Positions 22,894 through 33,218 of a stretch of 64,000 nt of DNA are shown in pieces. A program made the translations under genes and the position numbers. The first letter of the stretch is position 1, and every line of letters starts with the position of its first letter. The stretch covers positions 290,035 to 354,034 of the forward strand of contig NW_023998422.1 of assembly GCF_014805625.2 (NCBI RefSeq), given 5' to 3'. This stretch comes from Glossina fuscipes (taxonomy: Eukaryota; Arthropoda; Insecta; Diptera; Glossinidae). The notes under the pieces are model-generated. The model searched no databases. It saw only the letters and a program-made list of their open reading frames with translations, and was not told where the DNA came from.

Positions 22894-24254
22894 AGCAATG
22901 TTCAATATTAACCGTCGGAAGCTGCGATTTTACTACTAGGTACGAAGTTCTCCAAATAAAATTATGAAGGAAGCAGTCAATTTGACCTATTTAGTAATTT
23001 ATGGTTTAGCAACTGCGTAAGCAGTGAAAGGGTTTACTTTACGATGTAAACTTCATTGGAAGTAAAACAACACATAGAGGGGATCTTTCTACGCACTACA
23101 CCACTTGGTTGTATGTGCAATGGTATATTAAGTATGTAAGGATGTATCCAACATCCAGAAGGACCCACATTATATTATGATGACCAATTTAGAGTCACTT
23201 TCCAAATCAGTCTAATCTTGTCCGTCCGTCTAGTTTCTTATGTTCAGCTTATAAGTCAAAATTTTGAAGATGTTTTGATGAAATTGGTAATGCTCTTTTG
23301 GAACTACTCTACGTTGCAGATAGGATTTGTGTCGATCTTATGTTTATAGCATGACAGCCGCAGTTTATCCATATTCTCCTAAGTAGTAAAGTAAACTTTT
23401 CATAACTAATGGCAAGGCAAGGACAGCTCTTGAATTTCTTACTTCCTGCTACTGTTGTATTTCTTCGAAAAATATCGAAACGGGAGATGATGCTATTATT
23501 TGTCAATTACATATAATTTCAACTAATAAATATTTTTATTTTTGCTGATTTTTAGTTTCTTTTTACATAATTTAAAAAAATTTAATAACATATGAATTCA
23601 GTTCATAGATGATTGCTTTCGCGTTTCTTCTTATTGTTGTATGTACGTTTGTAGTGCAAATGGTATAAAAATATTTTAAATACAAAATGTGAAGTCTTTT
23701 TTAAATCTTTATTTTTATTGGGATTTTTTTTTTTTTATAAAATCTATATATTCTTGTTCTTCGTTTATCCTTCAATATATGTTTTCAAGGTTACTAAAAA
23801 GGAGCTGAGTTTTGGTGGCAGGCATCTAAGTGTTGAGTTTTATCATTTATTCTATTTTCTTATTACTAAAAAATAAAAATTTTAACATAGAACTGATATG
23901 ATCGTAAGGTTTGGAAAAGGAAATTTTTTTCTTGTACGTAGATAAAGTTTTTTTTTTTTTTTGTAAAGCTTTCGATTTTCGATTTGATTTTTTAAAAAGT
24001 TACTTAGAAAAACAATTCAAATTTAAATTTGGACAAAATAAAATGGAATTCATTTAAGTTCTTACAAGCTTCTGCAAAAACAATTTATTGTGGAGAGAAA
24101 TTGATCACCACATACGAAGAAAAAAAAAAAAAACGAAACCAACTATTTTCAAAGAAATCTCCATCAAAAATAACGTGATTCTTAGCGGTCTCACTCGTAA
24201 ATACAATTTGTTTTTTTTTTACATCCTTCAGCTTCCCCAATACTTTCAAACTCA
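22894..24254. other. Intergenic and 3' flank of Hippo
   Basis: AT-rich sequence with long T-runs near 23725-23740 and 23949-23963. Most of the right half is probably the Hippo 3' untranslated region, which on the minus strand has A-rich candidates for polyadenylation near 23706-23712. No other gene seen. Confidence 0.4.
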
Positions 24255-26390
24255 TTAAATTTTGATTAAGTTATTATTGATATTCTGTTGACGTTTGCGT
24301 TTTGCGTTCATCGCATCAACAATAGGTTGTCGTTTGGCATTGTATTTCTTATTCAGTTCTTCAATTTCCTTTTCCATTTCCGAGTCAATGTTGTTCAGAC
24401 GTTGATTCAAATCGTCAAAGGTGAGAAATTTTAAAAATTCAAATTCACCGTCAACGTAGGCATGTGACTGTGAGTGCAAATGGTGATGGGGATGATGGTG
24501 GTGGTGTGGGGCTTGAGGCGTTTGCTGTTGCTGCTGCTGCTGCTGTTGCGGATAAGCCGGCGGTTGGCGCAGATGAGTTTGCTGTTGTTGTTGTTGATTT
24601 AAAGCTAGTAAATGTTGATCACTCATATTATAACCGAAGTAGGCAGCTGCGGCAGCTACCTGTTGTTGCTGCTGTTGCAGCTGCTGCTGTATGTGCTGTT
24701 GATGCTGTTGCAAACCGTATTGATTAATGGCAGAAATTTGCTGAAAATGCATTTCCATATTACTCTCCCAATTGCTATCATTTGAATTGGTATTTGTTAA
24801 CGGTGGATGTTGCGGTGGCTGAGGACGATTAAGATTATTGTGATTATTAATTTGAGCCTGTTGGACAGCCACTTGTGTGTTAACGGCTGCTGCTGCTAAG
24901 GCAGCCACATGGGCTGCTGCAGGTGAGTACTCCGATGTCGTAGACTTATCTGCAGCATCAGAACGCATGTCAGGATTTTTACGTTCAAAATGATCAAGAA
25001 ATTGGGGACGATAACGGGGTTTGTTAAAATCGCTGCGTTTTGCAGTAGACGAATCATCTGAATCTGAATTAATAACCATAGTTCCTAAAGAGAGAGTTAA
25101 TTTATTAAAAGTGTAAATTCAAATTTTCCTGCGTTTACCTAAATTTGATTCCAACTCAACCATGGTACCGCTGTCGATGGCTCCCACATCGCCTGCACCG
25201 CTTCCAGCTTGTATACTTTGTGGCGTATTAACAACTTGAGATGGCAAACCTTTCATTGTACCTTCATCTTCGGGATGAGCTATCATGGTGGCGTCGGAAT
25301 CGGCTGAGGTTTGCTGATATTCCCCGAACTTCTCCGGCACTAAAGTACCAGGATCATCGATAAAAGTTTTTACTGTTTCCGCGGGAAACTCTTGTTCTTC
25401 TTCGTGCAATGCATCTTCCTGCTGCGTAGGTAAGTTCTTGGCTTGACTCATTCCGGCCGCCACATTGATCCCCGTTAAACCCGCAGCTCGATGAGCTCGT
25501 TGTTGCTCACGTATGGCACAAGTTTCTTCAATCATTGCTTTCAAAATACTGCGATGTTTAGCATTGCGTATGAACTCGTGTTCCAGCAGATCAGAGGCGG
25601 TGGCTCTTTCCTCGGGATTTTTAACTAAGCATAGACTTACAAAATCTATAAACTCCGTACTCCAGCGGTCAGGTTCCCGAAAAGATGGTGGCGGCTTTTG
25701 GGGTATCATAAAAATGGCTCGCATCGGATGAATATCGCCGTAGGGTGGTTTACCTTCTGCCATTTCCAAAGCTGTTATCCCTAGAGACCATATATCGGCT
25801 ACACAATCGTATCCAATTTCCTCGATAACCTCTGGCGCCATCCAGAAAGGTGTGCCAATTACAGTGTTTCGCTTAGCCATTGTGTCCGTCAATTGACCAG
25901 CCACTCCAAAATCAGCTAATTTTGCATAGCCCTCCGTGTTTAACAAAATGTTACCAGCCTTAATGTCTCGATGTATTTTACGCCTCAAATGTAAATAAAC
26001 AAGTCCCTTCAGTGTGTCTGATAATATAGTAGCTATTTCGTCTTCTGTCAAAGTCTTTTTTCTTAAACGCATTATATCCGACACACTGCCCGCCCCGCAA
26101 TACTCCATACATATCCATAGATCGTATTGTTTGAAATATGAACCATAATAACGCACCACATACGGCGAATCGCATTGCTGCATTATCGATATTTCTTTTA
26201 TTATATCATGCAAATCAGATTCGACCGGCACCAACTTAATGGCTACTATAGAACTGCTTTCTTTGTGCAAAGCTTTGTAGACAGACCCATAACTACCCTC
26301 GCCTAGTTTGCATATAATGTCAAAGACCTTTTCCGGCGGCTGTAAAAGCGACTCTTCCGATAATTTCTTCAATTCGTTTTTGGAAGACAT
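24255..26390 (-). CDS. hpo: Hippo serine/threonine kinase (MST1/2, STE20 family)
   Basis: Core kinase of the Hippo growth-control pathway; with Salvador it phosphorylates Warts, which inactivates Yorkie. Two exons, 25139-26390 and 24255-25084, join in phase (GT-AG) to 693 residues, near the 669 I recall for Drosophila. The kinase domain comes first: glycine loop GEGSYGSVYKA (30-40), Lys52, catalytic HRD 140-142, DFG 160-162 and activation Thr180 in GTPFWMAPE. All key residues are intact. A linker follows that is rich in Gln, Ala and His (residues about 500-630), coded by CAG-type repeats. The C-terminal SARAH dimerisation helix lies near residues 633-690 (FEFLKFLTFDDLNQRLNNID…). The start is the first Met of MSSKNELKKLSEE, just upstream of the kinase. 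A DRE-like TATCGATT lies 70 nt upstream of the start. Confidence 0.97.
24480..24740 (-). repeat. CAG/CTG-type repeats coding the Hippo Gln/His linker
   Basis: Runs of CTG/TTG on the plus strand (24521-24600 and 24661-24712) code poly-Gln tracts, with GTG/ATG runs at 24480-24512 coding His-rich sequence. They sit between the kinase and SARAH domains and are likely to vary in length between individuals. Confidence 0.85.
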
Positions 26391-28148
26391 TTAAACGCAC
26401 ATTCACTCATTCATATGCAAAAGCAAGCTGGCATTCATATAACAAAGTATGTGTAAATGAGATATCGATTTTGAAAGAAAAGATCCCAATTTTTTGGCAC
26501 TTTATATATATATAACTCTTTACAAAATAATTTTCGCACTTCTGCCTCGTGTCTTTATAAACTATGATTTTTCTTTTTTTTTGGAACTGAAAATGAAATT
26601 TTCAATTTACAAAAAGACGAAAAAAAATCCGAGCAGAAAATTTTCTGAATTGTCAAAAAATGTTTTTTCTTTCTTTCTTTCTGATTTTGTAGTGTGGTGG
26701 AATTCACCTGCTTAGAGATAGATAGTGATTGCCATGTTTCAGTTCCACATTCTCACCAAAATGCTTAAATCCGCAATTGCGAACATGCATATACAAATAA
26801 AACATCCTCCGACATATACAGCATAACTAGTTTTCTAGTTTGGACAAATACCGTCGCCAAGTAATAAAAAACTCAGACTGATCTTAAATAAACCTGTTAG
26901 ATCACTTCTCAAGATCTATCATCCCATCAACCAAATCATTTGGTCAATCCTTAGTTAGGTCTTTGCGGACGTAGATTTCATCGAACATTATTTGACATAG
27001 CCTCGCACGTTCTGATAAATGACTAATAATTGGCGGCGTGTAGGATAACTCATGTCTGATATAAAAATATTGAATAAAATATGTGAAATCTATATGTATA
27101 AGTAAATAAAACTTAAGAAATATATAAATAAAATAAGTAAATTAGATATAGATGAACATAACAAACATTTTTTTAATAATAAAGAATTGCCCCATATTTC
27201 TTGATATGAAATTAATCATTGAAACTTAATCCAATATGTGGCAAATACGAAATTAGGAATTCTTCAATTCTTCAAAATGAACGATAAAAAGGAAAAAACT
27301 TATATATGCCACATACAAATATATTATTTGGTTTTTTGCATACAAACACACTTGTATATACGCCATAGCGCATATTCACTTAAAAACACGGAATTTGCAC
27401 AGTCATAGCCATACAACCCCAAGGAGAATCTGCTCTCTTTCTAGTGTACCGAAATTTACAGATTATCCCAAACCATGGCAGACGCACCACCCTTTCCTCC
27501 CTACTCCTTGTTTACTATCGTATCCGAATACATTAAAAATAAACTCATCAGTAAAAACACTTTCCAAAAATCATTAATTTGGAAGCATAATGTACGTTTA
27601 TGACTTTATATTAACTCAAACAAAATACAGGTTTTTGTTTCTTAAGAAAAGTATTTTTTGACCGTCAACCCATATATGCGGTTTTTAAAGAGAGAAAAGC
27701 TTAATTATTCGTACTGTATGTAGACTTTATGGACTACTGTGGACTACTGTGTAGTCAACTACACAGTTCTCATACAGCTTACATACATACCATATATATG
27801 TGTGGATTATAGAAATGCTGTAATAAGAGCAGAGAAGTCCAATCATCTCTCCAAAACACTTTGAAAACTCTAATACTTCGTCCTGCAAAAATGCAGCATC
27901 TTCAACAACTATTTGCTGAAACACGTTTCTATGCACATCATAAAAACATTTTCTATCCGGAAATCTCGAAAAGTATTGAAAAGCATCTAAACTATTGTCT
28001 TCATAATCAAAATTTTTCGCTTTAAATATCTGCTGACAATGAATTCACAGATATATTTCACATAGTTGTTTTTGTGTATTGAAAAGAGGTTAAGTAAGCG
28101 TATTTCCTTTTGCTCTATGTGTGGTTTATGTCCGCAGCTGGACATATA
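26391..28148. other. Upstream region of Hippo; AT-rich intergenic
   Basis: Contains the Hippo promoter side (TATCGATT at about 26463-26470) and AT-rich sequence up to the mariner insertion. No further gene is supported. Confidence 0.4.
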
Positions 28149-29413
28149 TTAGTTTGGGGAAAAAGAAATCCATTATTTTTATATGAACTTCAGGACTTTA
28201 TTTAACATGCTTCGGATTGTCCGATTTGGGTCAAATATGCACCGTTTTGTTCTATGATTTCTTGCCATTTTAGAAGTAACTTCAAAATGCCTCTCTCATA
28301 GAAGTCCTGGCCTCTATTTGCAAAAAACTCTAGTAGTCGATTTTCACAATCCTCCCTAGATTCCAATTTTTTATCATTAAAGAAATTTTGCAATGCAAGA
28401 AAAAGATGATAATCGCTTGGTGCCAAGTCCGGACTGTATGGCGGATGCATTAAAACTTCCCAACCAATCTCCCGAAGTTTCTGGCGAGTCACTGTAGATG
28501 TGTGGGCTAGCGTTGTCATGGTGGACAACGACACCTCTCCTGTTGGCCAATTCTGGCCGTTTCTGGTCAATCGCTATCTTCAAACGGTCCAGTTGTTGGC
28601 AGTAGAGATCAGAATTTAGCGTTTGGCCATATGGAAGCAACTCATAATAAATAATCCCCTTCCAGTCCCACCAAATGCATAGCAAAACCTTCCTGGCCGT
28701 TTGAGGTGCTTCACCGCTCTTTGACCACGATCGTTTTCGCACAGGATTATCGTATGTGATCCATTTCTCATCTCCAGTCACCATCCGTTTAAGAAATGGG
28801 TTTATCTCATTACGTTTGGCCAAGGCTTCGCAGATGGAAATTCGATCCATCATGTTTTTTTCTGTTAATTGGTGTGGCACCCAAACATCGAGCTTCTTTT
28901 TGAATCCAGCTTTGTGTAAATGGTTTAAAACTGTTTTATGGTCGATTTTTAGCTCCTGGGCGATGTGACGACTGCTAACATGCCGGTCAACTTTGATCAT
29001 TTCTCCGATTTTATCGACATTTTCGACGACCGGCCTACCTGTGCGAGGTGCATCTTTAACATCAAAAATTCCTGAACGGAATCTACGAAACCAAAATTGC
29101 ACATAATTGGCCGTTACAGTATCGGAACCATAAACACCATTCACAATTTTAGCCGCCTGGCTTGCATTTTCGCCTTTGTCAAAGAAAAACTGTAAAATGT
29201 ACCGAATTTTCTCTTTGTTCACTTCCATTTTTAACACGCTGTAACTCACAACTGAATGCACCAAACAAAAAACAGCAAAAGAATTTTTTTTACTGCGAAA
29301 TGTCACCTTTCCAACGAGCATGAACATGAAATTGTTTGATCGATACTTTACGAGAAATCTATCAGTGCAGCCATCTACCGAAAAAATAATGGATTTCTTT
29401 TTCCCCAAACTAA
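28149..29413 (-). mobile_element. Mariner transposon, cecropia-type, 1265 bp
   Basis: The two ends are perfect 32-nt inverted repeats (28149-28180 and 29382-29413; outer bases TTAGTTTGGGGAAAAAGAAA). They are flanked by the TA target duplication at 28147-28148 and 29414-29415. The single transposase frame runs on the minus strand and is frameshifted. The length is typical for mariners (about 1.3 kb). Perfect ends suggest fairly recent arrival or retention, and the ends could still be mobilised if an active transposase were present elsewhere in the genome. Confidence 0.95.
28202..29228 (-). pseudogene. Mariner transposase, frameshifted
   Basis: Cut-and-paste DD34D transposase. The start is MEVNKEKIRYIL at 29228. 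The N-terminal helix-turn-helix region occupies residues 1-110 and the WVPHQL linker lies at 116-121. The first catalytic Asp is 153 (TGDEKW) and the second 238 (HHDN). Right after HHDNAS the frame is lost near 28510-28520; a net loss of two bases explains it. The remainder, with the third catalytic block PYSPDLAPSDYHLF, continues in another frame to the stop at 28202. A stretch around residue 175-180 also looks several residues short of the usual spacing. The wording GIIYYELLPYGQTLNSDLYC is characteristic of the cecropia subfamily, known from moths, flies and humans (Hsmar1). No intact enzyme can be made. Confidence 0.93.
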
Positions 29414-31897
29414 TATAAATGTAGTGGTGTATCATTAGCGATAGTGACCCCTGAAGAGCAACATTTCCCAATATCTGTTTGCAATTCGTGCGTCTTTTTT
29501 TACTACCAGATTAGACCCAAAGTAAACGGTGTTTTCTTTCTCCATTAATTTTTTCAAGATTGTTCCCTTGGTCATGCCCTTCGCTTCGATAGCAGATGTG
29601 GGAGTGGGTTAAAGCGCGTATTTGTCACGTGGCTGTTCCTGAAGTATCAGATCGTTTTAAAGTGTGTGACCAACAAATCCACTCTCGGGAATTTTAGGGC
29701 CTGCCATCGCCTCTAATTATTCGCTTCTGACGATCTTTTGAAAGCCACAGCCATCACGATACTCCCCAAAGGGACCTACCCTTCAGTCACAACTCACTAT
29801 AACAATTACAAAATTCCCTTAAAAGAAAGCCCTTCTATACGTATAATGTTTGGCGTTTGGGCCCCTGACCCGCGGACTTGGAATGTAGACTAAAAAGCCT
29901 ATAGCATTATTTTACGCGACCGTAGCTACTCTTTCTCTGGATCTTTCATACGATGTCAATTAACCAAATCCAAACTATCCTTTCCTGTATGTATGGCAGA
30001 CAACGACTGACATAGTCTGTGTGTTCACGCTCTCCATTGCTGACTGCTTCTCAGTGGGCAGAGGCAGAAAGAATCTCGTTAATTCGATCATGTACGTCGC
30101 CAATTTCCGACGGCATACAGGGCGACTTTTCAAAAATATCATGCCTGAATACAGCATTTACATAGCGAAGAACGCATCCATCGACATCAGACAGAGAGTA
30201 GTTACATGAGCGGGCCTGAAATTCATCTTAATTCGCAAGTATCCGAGAGTAATTAATGAGCGAGTCTGAAATCCACCTCAATTCACAAGCATCTGAGAGT
30301 AATTACAAGAGCGAGTCTGAAATCCACCTCAACTCACAAGTATCTGAGAGTAATTAAATGAGCGAGTCTGAAATCCACCGGACATTTTATTTATTTATCA
30401 GAATATTCACATGCGTATACACACTTATGCACATACACAAATGCAAACACTTAGAAATGAGAAAATCGACATAATACACACCACGTTCACTACGTACATA
30501 GTAAACGGAGAAAATATACTCTATTTCTCTATACTCTTAGTTTATTGTTTTACTTTGCCAAAGACGTATCGTTTTTGAACTTGTCGGGCGTGCAATATGC
30601 TCAATTTAATTTTTTTTCAAATAAATAAATACCTCGCAGGAAACTGGAAAGTTTTAATAGGTGTATGTGCATCACAAAGGCGTTTTGAAGTTTTGGACTT
30701 TTGTTATCACATCTTAAGATGCTTTTCTAGATATTTCTAAGATATCCCTTTGGCTGCAGAATTATGTTGAAGAAATCTCACGTATTAACAGAAGACATAA
30801 TTTCTCGGGAAGTGCGTGACGGTATTCACGTACACTCTCCAAAACTAATCGTGTGGACACCAGACAAAAGCCAAAATTAATTCATTTACCTGAGATGCGC
30901 GTCGTACACTGCACAACCACGTATGCAGAAAATGGTTAACATCCTATATGTGGACAAAAATTTGACTTTATGCATACACAATGGCCATGAAATTATTCAG
31001 AACTACTTACATGTCTAATAGAAATTTATGATTGTCAGCTGACTCTACAAGTACCACTGGAGGTATAATCCCACATACACAGGCGCACAGAAAAATAGGT
31101 GAATGTTGCTTTACGTATTCTTCCTGAGTTCCCTCCTATTATATTTCGTATTTTTCTTCTATTTATAAAATAGGAACATGTGGATTGAAGGAACATGTGA
31201 AGGAAGACAGGAATTATTTTCTGTTTGAAAAATCTTTGTGAAATATAAGAGCTTAAACATCTCTTTTGCTTCATGTAACTGCGTCAGTGAAGTCCGCCTC
31301 TGTCCTCCTTTCCAATCGAAATTTAACTTGCTTTTGCATTCATTTGTTTTTCATATTTTTGTTGCTTCCAATCGAATTGATTTCTTTATTTTTACTTCTC
31401 ACGCCATATTTTTTTTCACGCGGATTTCCCCAATAATATGGTAACGCGGTTTGGCTTCTCCTTGTGGTTACCACTTGGGAGTTTTTAATCCGAAAAACCA
31501 AATAACGCATCACTGATGAAAGATGATAATTTGTTTGCGAGTGACCAAGATTATTAATCGATATCACTTCAAATACTCCATTACATATTAATTCATCTAA
31601 GCGGAATTAAGCGAGGTGGTACAATGGCTGTTGACAAAAAAATTGTTCAATTTTTTAGGAGCCTATGTGGTGGTTGACAAGTAATATAGAAGAAGGAGTA
31701 AAAACAACTACCAAATTTAAAATGTATTTGCCAAAGGTTATATCTCATATTACATTATTTTAACTTTTTTTTTTTTATTACATTGTACGGAATTTCAAAT
31801 CATTTTATTGAGCCTTAGTTACTGGCAAGTGCAAAGAGAATTTTATTTTTTACACAACAGAATCATTCATCCCTTGCGGGCCATTTTTGTTCTTTGT
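29414..31897. other. Intergenic, with one tandem repeat
   Basis: No gene recognised. The tandem repeat at about 30190-30380 is listed separately. Sequence from 29500 to 30000 is less AT-rich than its surroundings and may be an old mobile element, but I could not name it. Confidence 0.4.
30190..30380 (+). repeat. 51-nt tandem repeat, about 3.5 copies
   Basis: The string GAGCGAGTCTGAAATCCACC or a close variant begins at 30208, 30258, 30309 and 30360, giving periods of 50, 51 and 51. Units also share AAGTATCTGAGAGTAATTA. No reading frame runs through it. Confidence 0.85.
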
Positions 31898-32658
31898 CTA
31901 CTCATTAATTTGCAAATATATCAGATTTGCTCGTTCTTGACATTGCTGCAGATGAATTTTCACTTTTTTAACTCCATCAATAATCAAATAAACGAATTCA
32001 GCTTTAAAAAATTACGCTACCCTCTAAGAGCCGCCACCTCTTTGGTCGGTTTGCCATTAATATTGCGTCGTTATCTTTTTCCATTTCCTGAACTGGCAAT
32101 TTCCTATTGACACCTGGTATGCTTGTTTCAACAGCATTATTAATAAACTCCCCTAATTCTGGTGTTGTAGTCTCGGTTTGTCGTGTGTTTCTATTGGGTG
32201 TCTCACAAAGTTGGGGTGGCCTATAATTAAATTTTGGGTTTAATGACAATGATAAAAGCCTTTTACGACACAGCATTGGATCAGCTGCTGACAATTTGCT
32301 GCTACAACTGGGATAGTCGTACATTCTTTCTTCTTTCCTGCTTGTTAAAGATGCTTTTTTTCAATCAGCATGCTTTTTTTACAGAAAGGAAATTATTCTG
32401 AATGTCACCATCTTCACTTTGATTAAATTCATTTAGCAGGCTTACCACACGTTTTTTTCCTGTCTCGAATATGAGCACTTTCTTACCACTCGCTGTTTGA
32501 AAACCTGCAGAAACAAGCGAACTTCCCGGATCTTTATTCACCTTGCTAACATTATCTTGATGTATTTTAAAGGTCGCTTCAAAGCCTGTTTTGTTGGCTA
32601 TTTGCGCACTGCTGTTTGTATTTTTCCCAAAAAAAGAGATTATATACTCGTTTTTTTA
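31898..32658 (-). pseudogene. Brca2-like fragment with one BRC repeat, broken frame
   Basis: BRCA2 loads RAD51 onto DNA breaks through BRC repeats. On the minus strand at about 32426-32508 the frame reads AGFQTASGKKVLIF and then a helix ending VVSLLNEF. This fits the BRC consensus, including the RAD51-binding FxTA core. The frame stops at 32365. A 19-nt insertion at 32352-32370, which repeats the adjacent A7-GCA, exactly accounts for the stop: on either side the coding sense continues in two frames (…NNFLSVKKA and SLTSRKEERMYDY…). The second part contains CRKRLLSLSLNP and TTPELGEFINN and stops near 32004. A third short piece (about 31898-32000, ending IYLQINE) is again one frame off at a T-run. 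Upstream BRC repeats and the DNA-binding domain are absent. It is probably a pseudogene or gene tail; an assembly error is possible. Confidence 0.6.
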
Positions 32659-33218
32659 TTATACAAGCAAAATCTTGCTATTCCAATTTTATTTAAGCAA
32701 AAATTATATGTAAACAATTTACTGTTTTTTCATACAATTAAATAAAGGGTTTCAAATTTATTCAAACTACCTGTAATTTATACAATTTCATATAAAATAG
32801 TATAAAAGTATATATATATATATATATAACAGTATAATAAGAAAATCATTAAATAAGAAAAAAGCATAAGAAAGCAAAAAGATACAAGAAACCAAGGATA
32901 AGAAAAATACATCCAAATGTCATTAATTAAACAAAATGCGAGAAAATAGCAAAACTAATTTAAATGAAAAAAGATATCGGGACGTTTTTGAATTCAAAAA
33001 AAGGCTTCCGTTGCTTTTACACAATGTAGTATTTATTTCTTTGGACTAGTGCCAATACGTCTTAGATGTTTAAAAGTAAAAAAAAAAGATTAAGCAGATA
33101 ATCTTTTCAATTAAAATAAGGTGAAATTTAAATATGAAAAATCACAGTTTAAATGTAAGTTTTCTTTACAGTTTCTCCTCATCCACAAGGACTTTTGTCC
33201 TTTCATGTCACGTTGGGT
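32659..33218. other. Short AT-rich gap between the Brca2-like fragment and vreteno
   Basis: Includes a TA microsatellite near 32811-32828. It probably also contains the vreteno 3' untranslated region. No coding potential seen. Confidence 0.4.

Noticed and set aside
24464..24727. Plus-strand frame rich in Ala, Val and Asp opposite the Hippo exon
   Set aside because: Antisense shadow of the CAG/CTG repeats coding the Hippo Gln tract.
32345..32400. A 45-nt intron explaining the Brca2-like frame break
   Set aside because: GTAAAAAA to CAAGCAG would splice, but the phase after joining does not match the downstream coding frame.
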